Source: Paraburkholderia panacisoli | GTDB taxonomy: Bacteria; Pseudomonadota; Gammaproteobacteria; Burkholderiales; Burkholderiaceae | Length of the DNA: 64,000 nt | Reading direction: 5' to 3' | Assembly: GCF_008369935.1 (NCBI RefSeq) | Contig: NZ_VTUZ01000039.1 | Span: 1 to 64,000 of the forward strand | Shown here: in pieces, positions 1-8,246 of the stretch | Position numbering within the stretch: position 1 is the stretch's first letter | Layout: every line of letters starts with the position of its first letter | The notes under the pieces: model-generated | Seen by the model: only the letters and a program-made list of their open reading frames with translations | Told to the model about the DNA's origin: nothing | Databases searched by the model: none | Translations under genes and position numbers: made by a program

Positions 1-2
1 TC

Positions 3-395
3 AAACGCAAGGTGGCGGCCAAACCGCTGCTGGCGTTCAAACAGCGCATTCGTGACCTGACCCGTCGTTCTGGCGGGCGCAGCATGAAGGACGTGGTGGA
101 GCGGTTGCGGCCCTATGTCCTAGGTTGGAAGGCGTACTTCCGGCTGGCGCAAACGCCACGAGTCTGGTTGGAACTGGACGAATGGATGCGTCACCGGTTG
201 CGAGCCCTCCAGCTTAAACACTGGCGCCGTGGCACCACCATCTACCGCGAACTGCGTGCGCTGGGGGCATCGGCCGATGTTGCGCAACAGGTGGCGGCCA
301 ACAGTCGCCGCTGGTGGCGCAATAGTGACCGGCTGCTCAACCGCATGCTGACCATCGCTTACTTCGACCGGCTGGGGGTACCCCGACTCTCCTAA
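3..395 (+). CDS. Group II intron reverse transcriptase/maturase, C-terminal part (partial)
   Basis: The frame is open to the left edge, so only the C-terminal ~130 residues are seen. They match the group II intron maturase-specific (GIIM) domain: basic helices, the segment RPYVLGWKAYFRLAQTP, then the LKHWRRGTTIYREL region and a tail rich in W and R. This domain binds the intron RNA for splicing and retrohoming. The reverse transcriptase palm would lie upstream, outside the window. The gene stops 12 bases before domain V, the usual place for the end of the ORF of domain IV. The GTG at 12 is an internal codon, not a start. Confidence 0.88.
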   Translation, partial: KRKVAAKPLLAFKQRIRDLTRRSGGRSMKDVVERLRPYVLGWKAYFRLAQTPRVWLELDEWMRHRLRALQLKHWRRGTTIYRELRALGASADVAQQVAANSRRWWRNSDRLLNRMLTIAYFDRLGVPRLS

Positions 396-407
396 CCTCA
401 ACTCCCC

Positions 408-481
408 GAACCGCCCGGTGCGGACCCGCATGCCGGGTGGTGTGGCAGGGGTACGGCCTCATAGCCGTCCCCTATGCCGAT
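408..481 (+). ncRNA. Group II intron domains V and VI
   Basis: Positions 408-441 fold as a 34-nt hairpin, with ACCGCCCGG at 410-418 pairing to CCGGGTGGT at 433-441 around an upper TGCG/CGCA stem, matching the length of domain V, the catalytic core. Positions 443-478 form the domain VI stem (GGCAGGGG with CCCCTATGCC, upper ACGGC/GCCGT). An unpaired A at 474, seven bases before the AT at 480-481, is the likely branch point. Class assignment was not attempted. Confidence 0.75.
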
Positions 482-593
482 TGTACCTGCACGGTCTATT
501 TCAGATGATATTCTCGTCGCATTGCCCGATGCGGATGGTCTGTGAAAACGTTCTCCGCGATTCGCTAACGACCAGGAAACAGGATTGAAAGTC

Positions 594-1454
594 ATGAACG
601 ACAAGGGAGATGCGGCGCCGGACAGCACGGCAGCGCGAGTCGCCTTGTGGCGCGCTCTGCATGTCGAGGCCGATGCCCCGCCCCACGTGCTGGAAGACAG
701 AATCGGCCTGCAACTGCTGGCGCCCGGCGACGGATGGCGCAGTCGCGGGGACATGGACCCGCAATTCACGCGCCCTTTCCGCGCTTCGATTGTGGCTCGC
801 GCGCGCTTCATCGAGGATCTGGTCGTGGAGCAGGCCGGCCGCGGGCTGACACAGTACGTCATTCTCGGCGCGGGCCTCGACAGCTTCGCGCAGCGCAGGC
901 CGGAGATCGCGTCTCGCCTCGCGGTGTTCGAGGTCGATCAGCCGGGGCCGCAGGCATGGAAGCGTCAGCGCCTGATCGAGCTTGGCTTCGGCGTGCCGGA
1001 TTGGTTGCGCTTCGTGCCGGTCGACTTCGAGGCGGGAGAAACCTGGCGAGACGGGCTCACGGCTGCCGGCTTCGATGACAGCAAGCCGGCGATCGTGGTC
1101 TCCACCGGCGTCAGCATGTATCTGACGAAAGAGGCGAACGCGGCGACGCTGCGTCAGGTTGCGGACCTCGCGCCAGGCTCGACGCTCGCCATGACGTTTC
1201 TGTTGCCGTTGGAGATGGCCGACCCCGAAGTGCGGCCCGGGCTCGAAATGGCGGAGAAGGGTGCGCGTGCGAGCGGCACGCCTTTCCTGAGTTTCTTCAC
1301 GCCGCAGCAGGTGTTGGCGCTGGCCCATGAAGCTGGCTTCCGGGAGGCCCGGCATGTGTCGGCGGCCGATCTTACGCAGCGCTATTTCGCGGGCAGACCG
1401 GATGACCTGCGGCCGCCGAACAATGCCGAGGAATTGCTGGTCGCCAGCACCTAG
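594..1454 (+). CDS. Class I SAM-dependent methyltransferase (TIGR00027/Ppm1-type family)
   Basis: A soluble 286-residue protein of the leucine-carboxyl-methyltransferase-like family common in actinobacteria and Burkholderia. The SAM-binding signature GAGLDS lies near residues 92-97. The family motif EVDQP near 113-117 is followed by the usual QAWKRQRL. Length fits the family (about 270-300). The substrate is unknown. An in-frame TTG sits at 585, but the AGGA at 581-584 is spaced 9 bases from the ATG at 594, so that start is preferred. The gene begins about 110 bases after the intron end and stands alone. Confidence 0.82.
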   Translation: MNDKGDAAPDSTAARVALWRALHVEADAPPHVLEDRIGLQLLAPGDGWRSRGDMDPQFTRPFRASIVARARFIEDLVVEQAGRGLTQYVILGAGLDSFAQRRPEIASRLAVFEVDQPGPQAWKRQRLIELGFGVPDWLRFVPVDFEAGETWRDGLTAAGFDDSKPAIVVSTGVSMYLTKEANAATLRQVADLAPGSTLAMTFLLPLEMADPEVRPGLEMAEKGARASGTPFLSFFTPQQVLALAHEAGFREARHVSAADLTQRYFAGRPDDLRPPNNAEELLVAST

Positions 1455-1537
1455 CTGTTTGCATGGGTATTGCGCCGGTGCGGCAATTCGAATGATCGGT
1501 TCGTCCTGAAGCCGGCCGCGTGGCTATCGCGGCATCA

Positions 1538-2011
1538 TTACCGCCGGCTGTTGTTCTTCATCAGAAAGAATGTCAGCGCGGCAATTAGCAGTGCTAGCGC
1601 GCCGCCAAAAGCCGCGATTTCACGCGTACCGTCCCAGGCGACGGCTTCGCGCAGAAACAGAACGGCGAGGACCGCGATCACGACGCTGACCAGATTGCCC
1701 TTCAGGTCTTCGAGATTGTTGACTTCGAGCCACTTGGGCAACGGCAGCTTGTCGTCGATGAACAGCGAATAGAGGCCGATGCTGATGATGTAGACGGCGA
1801 TAGCGATCAGAAAGACGTCGACCGCCTCGACGATCCCGACCGCGAATATCTTCACCGATTTGGTCGCCACGGGGCCGTTGCGCATCGCAAAGATGACACT
1901 CGAGAACAGCACGATCGACTCGTACAGGATCAACGCCAGCGCACCCACAAACGTCCCGACGACGGGAATGATCATGATGTAGCGGCTCGAAGCCAGGATA
2001 CGTCGCAGCAT
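1538..2011 (-). CDS. YqhA family (UPF0114) inner membrane protein
   Basis: A 157-residue integral membrane protein with about four hydrophobic segments (after MLRRILASSRY, then around IFAVGIVEAVDVFLIAIAVYI, a third in the SVVIAVLAVLFLREA region, and a C-terminal one ending in KNNSRR). The EAVDVFLIA segment and the SLFIDDKLPLPKWL stretch are typical of the YqhA/UPF0114 family, whose function is unknown. The frame could open at 2047, but the ATG at 2011 has AGAGG eight bases upstream and starts at the family's usual N-terminus. It is single, convergent with the methyltransferase. Confidence 0.85.
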   Translation of the reverse strand: MLRRILASSRYIMIIPVVGTFVGALALILYESIVLFSSVIFAMRNGPVATKSVKIFAVGIVEAVDVFLIAIAVYIISIGLYSLFIDDKLPLPKWLEVNNLEDLKGNLVSVVIAVLAVLFLREAVAWDGTREIAAFGGALALLIAALTFFLMKNNSRR

Positions 2012-2227
2012 CGAAGGAACCTCTGTCAGGTAAGCATGATTGGGCAAACCGGGGACGGGTCATATTCCGCTTCCAGGCACGACGCAAGCGAATATTTTGC
2101 CGTCCCTTCGCGGCAACATGCACGTCTGCTCCAAAGACGCGCCCCGCGGATGCAAGCGGTGCGCCGCTCGTTCGAACACTGGCTCAGACTTTATAAGTGA
2201 AGCGGCTGTGCGTGGCAAGCTGCCGGT

Positions 2228-2263
2228 CCACAAGATCCACAAGATCCACTAGACCCACAAGAC
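2228..2263. repeat. Four tandem copies of a 9-bp unit
   Basis: Units at 2228-2236 (CCACAAGAT), 2237-2245 (CCACAAGAT), 2246-2254 (CCACTAGAC) and 2255-2263 (CCACAAGAC). The first two are identical; the others differ by one or two bases. They lie in a non-coding stretch about 180 bases ahead of the IclR-type gene. No role is known. Short repeats of this type can vary in copy number by slippage. Confidence 0.75.
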
Positions 2264-2407
2264 CCTCTCGATCCGATCATTGGCCGTATCGCAGAGTATA
2301 GATCGCTCGAAATCCGAAGCTAGTCCATCGCCTCGATCTGGGAATCGCCGGGAGCGCCACTTTGGACCCTGCGCGTGCAACAGCGGCTGCCACCCCATCC
2401 ATCTGGC

Positions 2408-2413
2408 TATAAT
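2408..2413 (+). promoter_or_regulatory. Probable -10 element of the IclR-type regulator gene
   Basis: A perfect TATAAT stands 31 bases before the ATG at 2445, placing a transcription start near 2420 and a leader of about 25 bases. No good -35 is visible at 17-base spacing. It supports the start at 2445 over longer in-frame starts upstream. Confidence 0.45.
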
Positions 2414-2444
2414 TTGCCGACCACAACCGGGAACTCATCCTTCG

Positions 2445-3200
2445 ATGTCGAGTATCGCCAAGCTTCTTTCCATTCTCGAACTGTTTTCAGAGGCGCGGCC
2501 GTTTCTCAGCGCCGAAGAAGTCGCGGCCCAACTCGACTGCTCGTTGCCCACCGCGTATCGCTATGTGCGTGAACTGGTGGAGTCCGGCATGCTGGTGCGT
2601 TTCCCAGGCGGCGAATACGGACTCGGCCCGCGCATCATCAAACTCGACTATCACCTGCGCGTGTCGGACCCGCTGCTCAAAGTGGGGCAGCCCATCATGC
2701 GTGAGTTGAGCGAGCACTCCGGTTTCGACGTGGTGATGTCGCGCTGGTACGGCGACGAACTGGTTGACACGCATCGCGAAACGCACGACGTCAAGCTCGA
2801 TTTGCGTTATGGACGCGGGCGTCCCCGCCCGCTCTTTCGCGGTGCCGCACCGAAAGTCATTCTGTCCACGTTCCCCAAGGCCAAGCTCGCGGCGTTGTTC
2901 GACCAGCACGCCGCGGAAATCGCCAGCAGCGGCCTAGGCGACACGCTCGATGCATTTCGCGCCGCGTTGCTGAAGATTCGCCGCGCCGGCTTTTATCTGT
3001 CGAAGGGCGAACTGGAGGACGGCGTGGCGGCCATCGCCTCGCCGCTTTTCGCCGACGATTCGGGCGAGGCGGTCGCATCGCTCGCGCTGATCGTGCCGAC
3101 GCCGCGGCTCGAATTCGTGAACATCGAGCGGCTCGTTGAATCGCTGCGCGAGGCGGCCGCGCGCACTTCGCAGCGCACGCGGGCGTTCATCGCGGGCTAG
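2445..3200 (+). CDS. IclR family transcriptional regulator
   Basis: A 251-residue regulator. Residues 1-65 form the winged helix (SIAKLLSILELF, AEEVAAQLDCSLPTAYRYV, then a wing with GEYGLGPRI). The rest is the IclR effector domain (LSEHSGFDVVMSRW, RGAAPKVILS, and the GVAAIASPLF loop near the C-terminus). The ATG at 2445 begins at the family N-terminus; a frame extension to 2280 lacks family sequence. It faces the VOC gene convergently and probably controls the aromatic locus at 3292-7895 through the dyad at 3917-3941. Whether it activates or represses cannot be seen. Confidence 0.88.
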   Translation: MSSIAKLLSILELFSEARPFLSAEEVAAQLDCSLPTAYRYVRELVESGMLVRFPGGEYGLGPRIIKLDYHLRVSDPLLKVGQPIMRELSEHSGFDVVMSRWYGDELVDTHRETHDVKLDLRYGRGRPRPLFRGAAPKVILSTFPKAKLAALFDQHAAEIASSGLGDTLDAFRAALLKIRRAGFYLSKGELEDGVAAIASPLFADDSGEAVASLALIVPTPRLEFVNIERLVESLREAAARTSQRTRAFIAG

Positions 3201-3291
3201 GCGAGTCGCGGTGCAAGCGCGTTGAGTGTGGCTCAAGCGCTTTAAACGCTCTAATCGCGTCCAACGCCTCCGCGACTCAGCGCGCTAGCCC

Positions 3292-3858
3292 TCAGCCGAT
3301 CCCCATTCGCTTTGCCATCTCCGCTTCCCACTCGGCGCGCGGCCGGAAGCCCGGCAAACCGCGCGCGTGACGTTCGACCGACGCCATCAATGCCTCATCG
3401 GGCAGAGAGAAATCCACAGGGAAGCGCATCGGCTGATCGACATACCACGGCGTGTCGATGAACAGCTCCAGCCGGTTGCCCTCGGGATCGCGTGCATAGA
3501 ACGAGATCGCATTGCCGTGCGTGACGGGCGTGATCTCCTCCATCTCTTCCTCGATGAAGCGCCGATAAAACCGCTTCAGCGACGCGAGGCTGTCCGCCTC
3601 GAACGAGATCTGATTGATCGGATTGAACGCGAGGTGCTCGGGGCGGCCGCTCGCCAGTACGATCTGATGATGCACGGCGGGATCGCGGCTCAGGAACACC
3701 AGCCGCACGTCGCCACGCGGTGTCGCAAGACTGCCGCGATCGGTCACCGTGAACTCCAGCACGCGCGAATAAAAGTCCTCTACGCGTGCCATGTCGTTCA
3801 CGTAGAAGCCCATGTGGCTTAGCGACAGGCCGGCTCGCTTCGGCTTCGTCGATGTCAT
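3292..3858 (-). CDS. VOC superfamily protein, extradiol dioxygenase-like
   Basis: A 188-residue vicinal-oxygen-chelate protein with two beta-alpha-beta-beta-beta modules. The likely metal ligands are the His of LSHMGFYV (residue 15), the His of PEHLAFN and the Glu of NRLELF, the usual H/H/E pattern of single-domain extradiol dioxygenases and glyoxalases. The DPEGNRLELF motif is typical of the superfamily. It is transcribed divergently from the hydrolase-hydroxylase-transporter genes across a 143-base promoter region. Ring cleavage of the product of the flavin hydroxylase is a reasonable inference. A glyoxalase-type activity is the alternative. Confidence 0.82.
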   Translation of the reverse strand: MTSTKPKRAGLSLSHMGFYVNDMARVEDFYSRVLEFTVTDRGSLATPRGDVRLVFLSRDPAVHHQIVLASGRPEHLAFNPINQISFEADSLASLKRFYRRFIEEEMEEITPVTHGNAISFYARDPEGNRLELFIDTPWYVDQPMRFPVDFSLPDEALMASVERHARGLPGFRPRAEWEAEMAKRMGIG

Positions 3859-3916
3859 CTCGTCTCCTTGGTAGTGATAAACCCTGATAAAAATCGCGTT
3901 GTATCCTGCTTGTTTG

Positions 3917-3941
3917 TTAGTGTATTCTCAAAATACGATAA
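3917..3941. promoter_or_regulatory. Dyad operator between the divergent catabolic genes (IclR candidate)
   Basis: The sequence reads TTA-gt-GTATT-ctcaa-AATAC-ga-TAA, symmetric about 3929: GTATT at 3922-3926 mirrors AATAC at 3932-3936, and TTA/TAA mirror outside. It sits 58 bases ahead of the VOC start and 60 ahead of the hydrolase start, in an AT-rich stretch unlike the surrounding DNA. Direct copies of TGATAAA lie nearby at 3875 and 3885. The link to the IclR gene is inference from position. Confidence 0.6.
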
Positions 3942-4001
3942 AACAACAATTTAACGGCACAAATTTTTCAGGTCTATCGCCTCTTTCTATCAAGGGAACA
4001 A

Positions 4002-4853
4002 ATGAAACTCGCCAGCTTTGCCACGCATGAAGGCCCGTCGTTCGGAGTCGTCCAAGGGCAGTCGGTGTTCGATTTGCGAAAACGTCTCGATGGCCGCTAC
4101 GCCGATCTGAAGGCGCTCATCGTCGCCGATGCGTTCGCTGAAGCCGCGCGCGCCGTCGACGGCGGATCGGCCGACTATCCGCTCGCGGAAGTCACGCTTC
4201 TTCCGGTGATTCCGAATCCGGAGCAGATCTTCTGCGTCGGCCTGAACTACGCGGAGCACGTGAAGGAAACCAACCGTGAGACCACCGAGAACCCGGTGAT
4301 CTTCGTGCGCGTGCCGGCTTCGCAGGTCGGCTCGCGCGAGCCCATGTTGCGTCCGCCCGAGTCGACGCAATTCGACTATGAAGGCGAAATTGCCGTGATC
4401 ATCGGCAAGGGCGGCCGTCGCATCGCCGAGCAGGACGCGTGGCATCACATCGCCGGATACGCGTGCTACAACGACGGCTCCGTGCGTGACTGGCAACGTC
4501 ACACCGGGCAGTGGGGTCCGGGCAAAAACTTCTATCGCACCGGCGCATTCGGGCCGTGGATGGTCACGAGCGACGAGATCGAAGCCAACGCCACGATGAC
4601 CCTTGTCACTCGCCTGAACGGTCAGGAAGTGCAACGCGCGACAACCGAAATGCTGATTCACGGCATCGCGAAACAGATTGCCTATCTGTCGACCTTCACG
4701 CCGTTGTGCGCGGGCGACGTGATCGTCACCGGCACGCCGGGCGGCGTGGGTGCGAAACGCAATCCGCCGCTCTTCATGAAAGCGGGCGATGTCGTCGAGG
4801 TCGAAGTCGACCGGATCGGCACGCTCTCGAACCCGATCGCCGACGAAGTCTGA
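4002..4853 (+). CDS. Fumarylacetoacetate hydrolase (FAH) family protein
   Basis: A 283-residue cytosolic enzyme of the FAH/HpcE family, which hydrolyses, isomerises or decarboxylates ring-cleavage products with a divalent metal. Residues 78-86 (CVGLNYAEH) and the metal-binding YEGEIAVIIG with E127 and E129, plus D158 in YNDGSVRDWQ, are all present. The FAH core is complete, ending in GTPGGVG and GDVVEVEVD. An AAGGGAA ribosome site precedes the ATG. The stop overlaps an in-frame ATG of the hydroxylase frame, so the two genes are co-transcribed. A role after extradiol cleavage is inferred from neighbours. Confidence 0.87.
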   Translation: MKLASFATHEGPSFGVVQGQSVFDLRKRLDGRYADLKALIVADAFAEAARAVDGGSADYPLAEVTLLPVIPNPEQIFCVGLNYAEHVKETNRETTENPVIFVRVPASQVGSREPMLRPPESTQFDYEGEIAVIIGKGGRRIAEQDAWHHIAGYACYNDGSVRDWQRHTGQWGPGKNFYRTGAFGPWMVTSDEIEANATMTLVTRLNGQEVQRATTEMLIHGIAKQIAYLSTFTPLCAGDVIVTGTPGGVGAKRNPPLFMKAGDVVEVEVDRIGTLSNPIADEV

Positions 4854-4912
4854 TGCGTGCGCGCCGCTTCCTCGCGGATGCGGCGCCATCAACCTTGAAG
4901 CAGGTGAAAGTG

Positions 4913-6445
4913 ATGAGGGATTTCATCGAGTCTTCGGCGCGAAGCGCGCCGGACTATGACGTCGCGATTGTCGGCTTCGGTCCGACCGGCGCGACGCTCG
5001 CCAATCTGCTCGCGCTGCGCGGGCTGAAGGTCGTCGTATTCGAGCGCGACAAGGACGTGTTCGTGCTGCCGCGCGCGGTGCATTTCGACGCCGAGTGTAT
5101 GCGCGTGTTCCAGACCATCGGCATTGCCGAATCCATGCTGCCGGATCTGTTCATTGGCCCCGGCATGAAGTTCGTCAACGCGCGCGGCGAGTTGCTGATC
5201 GATTGGAGCCGGCCGCCCGGAATCGGCCCGCACGGCTGGTGCGCGAGCTACAAGTTCCATCAGCCGCAGCTCGAACGCACCCTGCGCACGCAGCTCGCGG
5301 CAACGGGGCTCGCGGACGTGCGACTGCGCCACGAAGTATTCGCGATCGACGAACGCGAAGACCACGTGCGCATCCGTTTCGAGGACACCGCGCAAGGAAG
5401 GCTGTCGCACACGACGGCGCGCTACGTGGTCGGCTGCGACGGTGCGCGCTCGACCGTGCGCCGCTTCATCGGCACCGAGCTGGCCGATCTGAAATCACAC
5501 GAACGCTGGGTCGTGGTCGACGTGCTGCTCGATCGCGAGCGTGCGGACCTGGGCGACTACTCGATTCAGTACTGCGACCCCGAGCGGCCGACCACCTATA
5601 CGCGTGGGCCGCACAACCGGCGCCGCTGGGAAATCATGGTGATGCCGGGCGACGACGAGCATCGGCTCGGCACGTCCGCATGGATCTGGGAGCGCCTTGC
5701 ACGCTGGATCACGCCGGCCGATGCGCAACTCGAACGCTCCGCGATTTATACGTTCCACTCGGTGATCGCCCAGGGATGGCGGCGCGGCCGCCTGCTGATC
5801 GCGGGAGACGCTGCGCACCAGACGCCGCCGTTCATGGGGCAGGGCATGGCCGCCGGTATCCGCGACGCGGCGAACCTCGCGTGGAAGCTCGCCGATGTAG
5901 TCGGCGGGCGGCTGCCCGATTCGCTGCTCGACACCTACGAAAGCGAGCGCGAGCCGCACGTGCGCGAGTTTATCGAAACGGCGGTGCAGCTCGGCACGGT
6001 GATCCAGGCAACCGATCGCGCCGCGGCCGATACGCGCGACCGCGAAATGACCGCGGCGATCCGGCAGTTCAAGACTCCGCAGCCGCGTCTGGGCGACGGC
6101 TATCACGACGCCGCCCAGGGCGGCCAGATCGCACCGCAGCCGTGCGGCGCGGACGGCGCGCGGCTCGACGATGCCGTCGGCTATCGCTTCGCGCTGGTCG
6201 CGCTCGACGAATTGGCGCAACACGCGCAAGCCGCTCTCGACACCGAGCGTGATCAACCGGTCGTGGTCGTGCCGGCAGGCGACGGCGCGCTGCGCGACTG
6301 GCTTGCTTCGACCGGCGCGCGTGCCGTGCTGCTCAGACCGGATCGCTACGTCTATGGTGTTGCGAACGACCCCGCCGGAGTTGACGCGCTGCTCGAACGC
6401 ACCGGCGTATACCGCGCGATATCACGACAGGCTGCGTTGGCCTGA
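4913..6445 (+). CDS. FAD-dependent aromatic hydroxylase, MhpA/PheA-type
   Basis: A 510-residue flavoprotein monooxygenase. The dinucleotide-binding GFGPTG is at residues 21-26, the DG motif (VGCDGARSTVRR) near 175, and the GD motif (LLIAGDAAHQTPPFMGQG) near 298. Overall layout matches 3-(3-hydroxyphenyl)propionate hydroxylases. An earlier in-frame ATG at 4853 overlaps the FAH stop, but AGGTGA six bases ahead of the ATG at 4913 and the start of the flavin fold favour 4913. It would add a hydroxyl ortho to an existing one using NAD(P)H and O2. The exact phenolic substrate is unknown. Confidence 0.87.
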   Translation: MRDFIESSARSAPDYDVAIVGFGPTGATLANLLALRGLKVVVFERDKDVFVLPRAVHFDAECMRVFQTIGIAESMLPDLFIGPGMKFVNARGELLIDWSRPPGIGPHGWCASYKFHQPQLERTLRTQLAATGLADVRLRHEVFAIDEREDHVRIRFEDTAQGRLSHTTARYVVGCDGARSTVRRFIGTELADLKSHERWVVVDVLLDRERADLGDYSIQYCDPERPTTYTRGPHNRRRWEIMVMPGDDEHRLGTSAWIWERLARWITPADAQLERSAIYTFHSVIAQGWRRGRLLIAGDAAHQTPPFMGQGMAAGIRDAANLAWKLADVVGGRLPDSLLDTYESEREPHVREFIETAVQLGTVIQATDRAAADTRDREMTAAIRQFKTPQPRLGDGYHDAAQGGQIAPQPCGADGARLDDAVGYRFALVALDELAQHAQAALDTERDQPVVVVPAGDGALRDWLASTGARAVLLRPDRYVYGVANDPAGVDALLERTGVYRAISRQAALA

Positions 6446-6563
6446 TGGGTTCGACGGGATGGCGGCCGTCACGGCCGCCATCCCGCTACCCCTTCCGACG
6501 TGGACGCGGGACGAAGATCCCAACGCGCCACGCCGCAATTTCATCCGAAAGTGGAGAGAGACA

Positions 6564-7895
6564 ATGGAGACGGAGCACATGCGGGCCGCTGCGGCGGACG
6601 GCGTCGGTACGACGGGCCTGAGCCGCGCGCAATGGAAGATGATTCTGATCGCGAGCCTCGGCGGCTCGCTTGAATTCTATGACTTCGTGGTCTACGGATT
6701 CTTTGCGCACTACATCGCCGCGCGCTTTTTCCCGGCGAGCGATTCGCTGATCAGTATGTTGTTGACGTTCTCGGTGCTGGCGATCGGCTATGTGATCCGG
6801 CCTCTCGGCGGCATCGTGCTCAGCAGCCTGGGCGACCGCATCGGACGACGGCCCGTGTTCATTGCATCGATCGTCGTGATGACGGCGGCGACGATCAGCA
6901 TCGGCCTGCTGCCCGACTACGCAAGCTGGGGCGTCGCCGCGCCGATCGCGCTGATCACGCTGCGCGTCGTGCAGGGCTTTTGCGTCGGCGGCGAATTGCC
7001 CGGCGCGATCACCTATGCGGTCGAGGCCGCGCCGCGTCGAGCGGGCCTCGCGGGCGGCATCATCATCTGCGCGGTCAACACCGGCGTGCTGCTCGCGACC
7101 TTCGTGAATCTTGCGGTGCAGTCGACGCTGTCGCCGGCTAATGCTGCCGCATACGGGTGGCGCATTGCGTTTCTTGTCGGCGGGCTGTGTGGCGTCGTGT
7201 CATATCTGCTGCGCCGCAAGCTCGACGAGTCGCCGGAGTTCGCGAAGATGCACGGCGCCGTGGTCAAGCAGCCGTTTCGCGAAACACTGCGCCATCATCG
7301 CGCCGCGGTGGTGGCCGGCGCATTGTCGATTGCGGTGATGGCGGGCTTCAACGGCATCATGTACGGCCACATGCCCGCGTATCTCGTGCAGACGTTGCAC
7401 TACGATCCGCGCGATGCCGCCATCGCTCAGAACGCGTATCTGATCGTGAGTTCGATAGGTCTGCTCGCGGCGGGTTGGGCCGGTGATTTCGTGCCGCGAC
7501 GCCATCTGCTGAGGCTTTCGTGCGTGCTGCTAGTCGCGCTCAGCTATCCTTTCTATGTGGCGCTCGTTGCGCACAGCATGAATCTCACGGCCCTGTTCGT
7601 GCTCGCGGCGTTGGTGTTCTCGCTCGCGAGCGGCACGTGGGCGTCGCTGCTTGCGGATTTCTTTCCGGTGCAGGTGCGCTTCAGCGGGATCGCGCTGGCG
7701 TATAACGTGTCCGTCGTCGTCTTCAGCGGCTTTGCAGCGCTGTTTGCGTCGACGGTGATCCGGGTCACCGGGTCCGCCGCGTCGCCCGCGTGGTATGTGA
7801 TTGGCTGCTCGCTGGTCACGCTCGTCGCGAGTCTCGTGCAGTACCGGTCGTGGCGCGCACCGCACGCGCAGACGACCCTCAAGCACTCGGGCTGA
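6564..7895 (+). CDS. MFS transporter, metabolite:H+ symporter (MHS) type
   Basis: A 443-residue permease with 12 predicted membrane segments. The first is in SLGGSLEFYDFVVYGFFAHYIA, the classic opening of the MHS family (ProP, ShiA, KgtP). The loop 2-3 signature GDRIGRRPVF is present, and a second half-repeat loop (GDFVPRRHLL) follows. The ATG at 6564 has GGAGAGAG just upstream; the longer frame back to 6171 overlaps the hydroxylase. It is the third gene of the aromatic operon and likely imports the aromatic acid. Confidence 0.87.
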   Translation: METEHMRAAAADGVGTTGLSRAQWKMILIASLGGSLEFYDFVVYGFFAHYIAARFFPASDSLISMLLTFSVLAIGYVIRPLGGIVLSSLGDRIGRRPVFIASIVVMTAATISIGLLPDYASWGVAAPIALITLRVVQGFCVGGELPGAITYAVEAAPRRAGLAGGIIICAVNTGVLLATFVNLAVQSTLSPANAAAYGWRIAFLVGGLCGVVSYLLRRKLDESPEFAKMHGAVVKQPFRETLRHHRAAVVAGALSIAVMAGFNGIMYGHMPAYLVQTLHYDPRDAAIAQNAYLIVSSIGLLAAGWAGDFVPRRHLLRLSCVLLVALSYPFYVALVAHSMNLTALFVLAALVFSLASGTWASLLADFFPVQVRFSGIALAYNVSVVVFSGFAALFASTVIRVTGSAASPAWYVIGCSLVTLVASLVQYRSWRAPHAQTTLKHSG

Positions 7896-8246
7896 ACCCC
7901 AACCCCGTTGCGCGACAGACACCGCCGGCCCGGCCGCAGCGCATGCGCTGACCGTGGCCGCGGTGCGCTGTCCATGGGTCAGAAAGCGGCATCGTTCCAA
8001 CTGACTGCATCCACGAATCAAATGCACCGGCCCGTCGGCGGGGCGTTTCCATCTGTTCGAATTTCGGGCCCGGTCCGCGAGTCGACGAAGAATAATTCCC
8101 CCCGAAAGCTGGTCGAGTCAATCAGGCGGGAAGTCGTGTCTCAAACGATTGGGGCGCCGCGCCCGCGGGCACCTGAAGAATGATTCATTCGAGCTACTTA
8201 CTGTAGCCGAACGCAGCGGCGCCGGAACACTGCAATTGCCGCGCTT
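7896..8246. other. Non-coding stretch between convergent genes
   Basis: It separates the convergent MHS transporter and DUF2182 gene. No gene, RNA or convincing terminator hairpin was seen. Short frames across it (for example at 7908-8183) are compositionally random. Confidence 0.4.

Larger units (their letters stand above)
1..481 (+). mobile_element. Group II intron, 3' portion (enters from the left edge)
   Basis: The maturase reading frame runs in from the window edge and is followed by a structured RNA tail typical of bacterial group II introns. A 34-nt domain V (408-441) is followed by a domain VI hairpin ending at about 480-481 in the expected AY dinucleotide. The 5' end, the reverse transcriptase domain and the 5' exon lie outside the window. 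The 3' exon would begin near 482. The boundary is inferred from the domain VI fold, not from an empty-site comparison. Confidence 0.8.
2012..2444. other. Intergenic region between divergent yqhA-like and iclR-like genes
   Basis: No gene recognised. The stretch holds a 9-bp tandem repeat (2228-2263) and a TATAAT element (2408-2413) just ahead of the regulator start. Reading frames crossing it (for example the 55-codon extension of the regulator) have no family signature. Confidence 0.5.

Noticed and set aside
7908..8183. A 91-codon frame in the 7896-8246 gap
   Set aside because: No ribosome site or recognised family, and composition is like a random high-GC frame.
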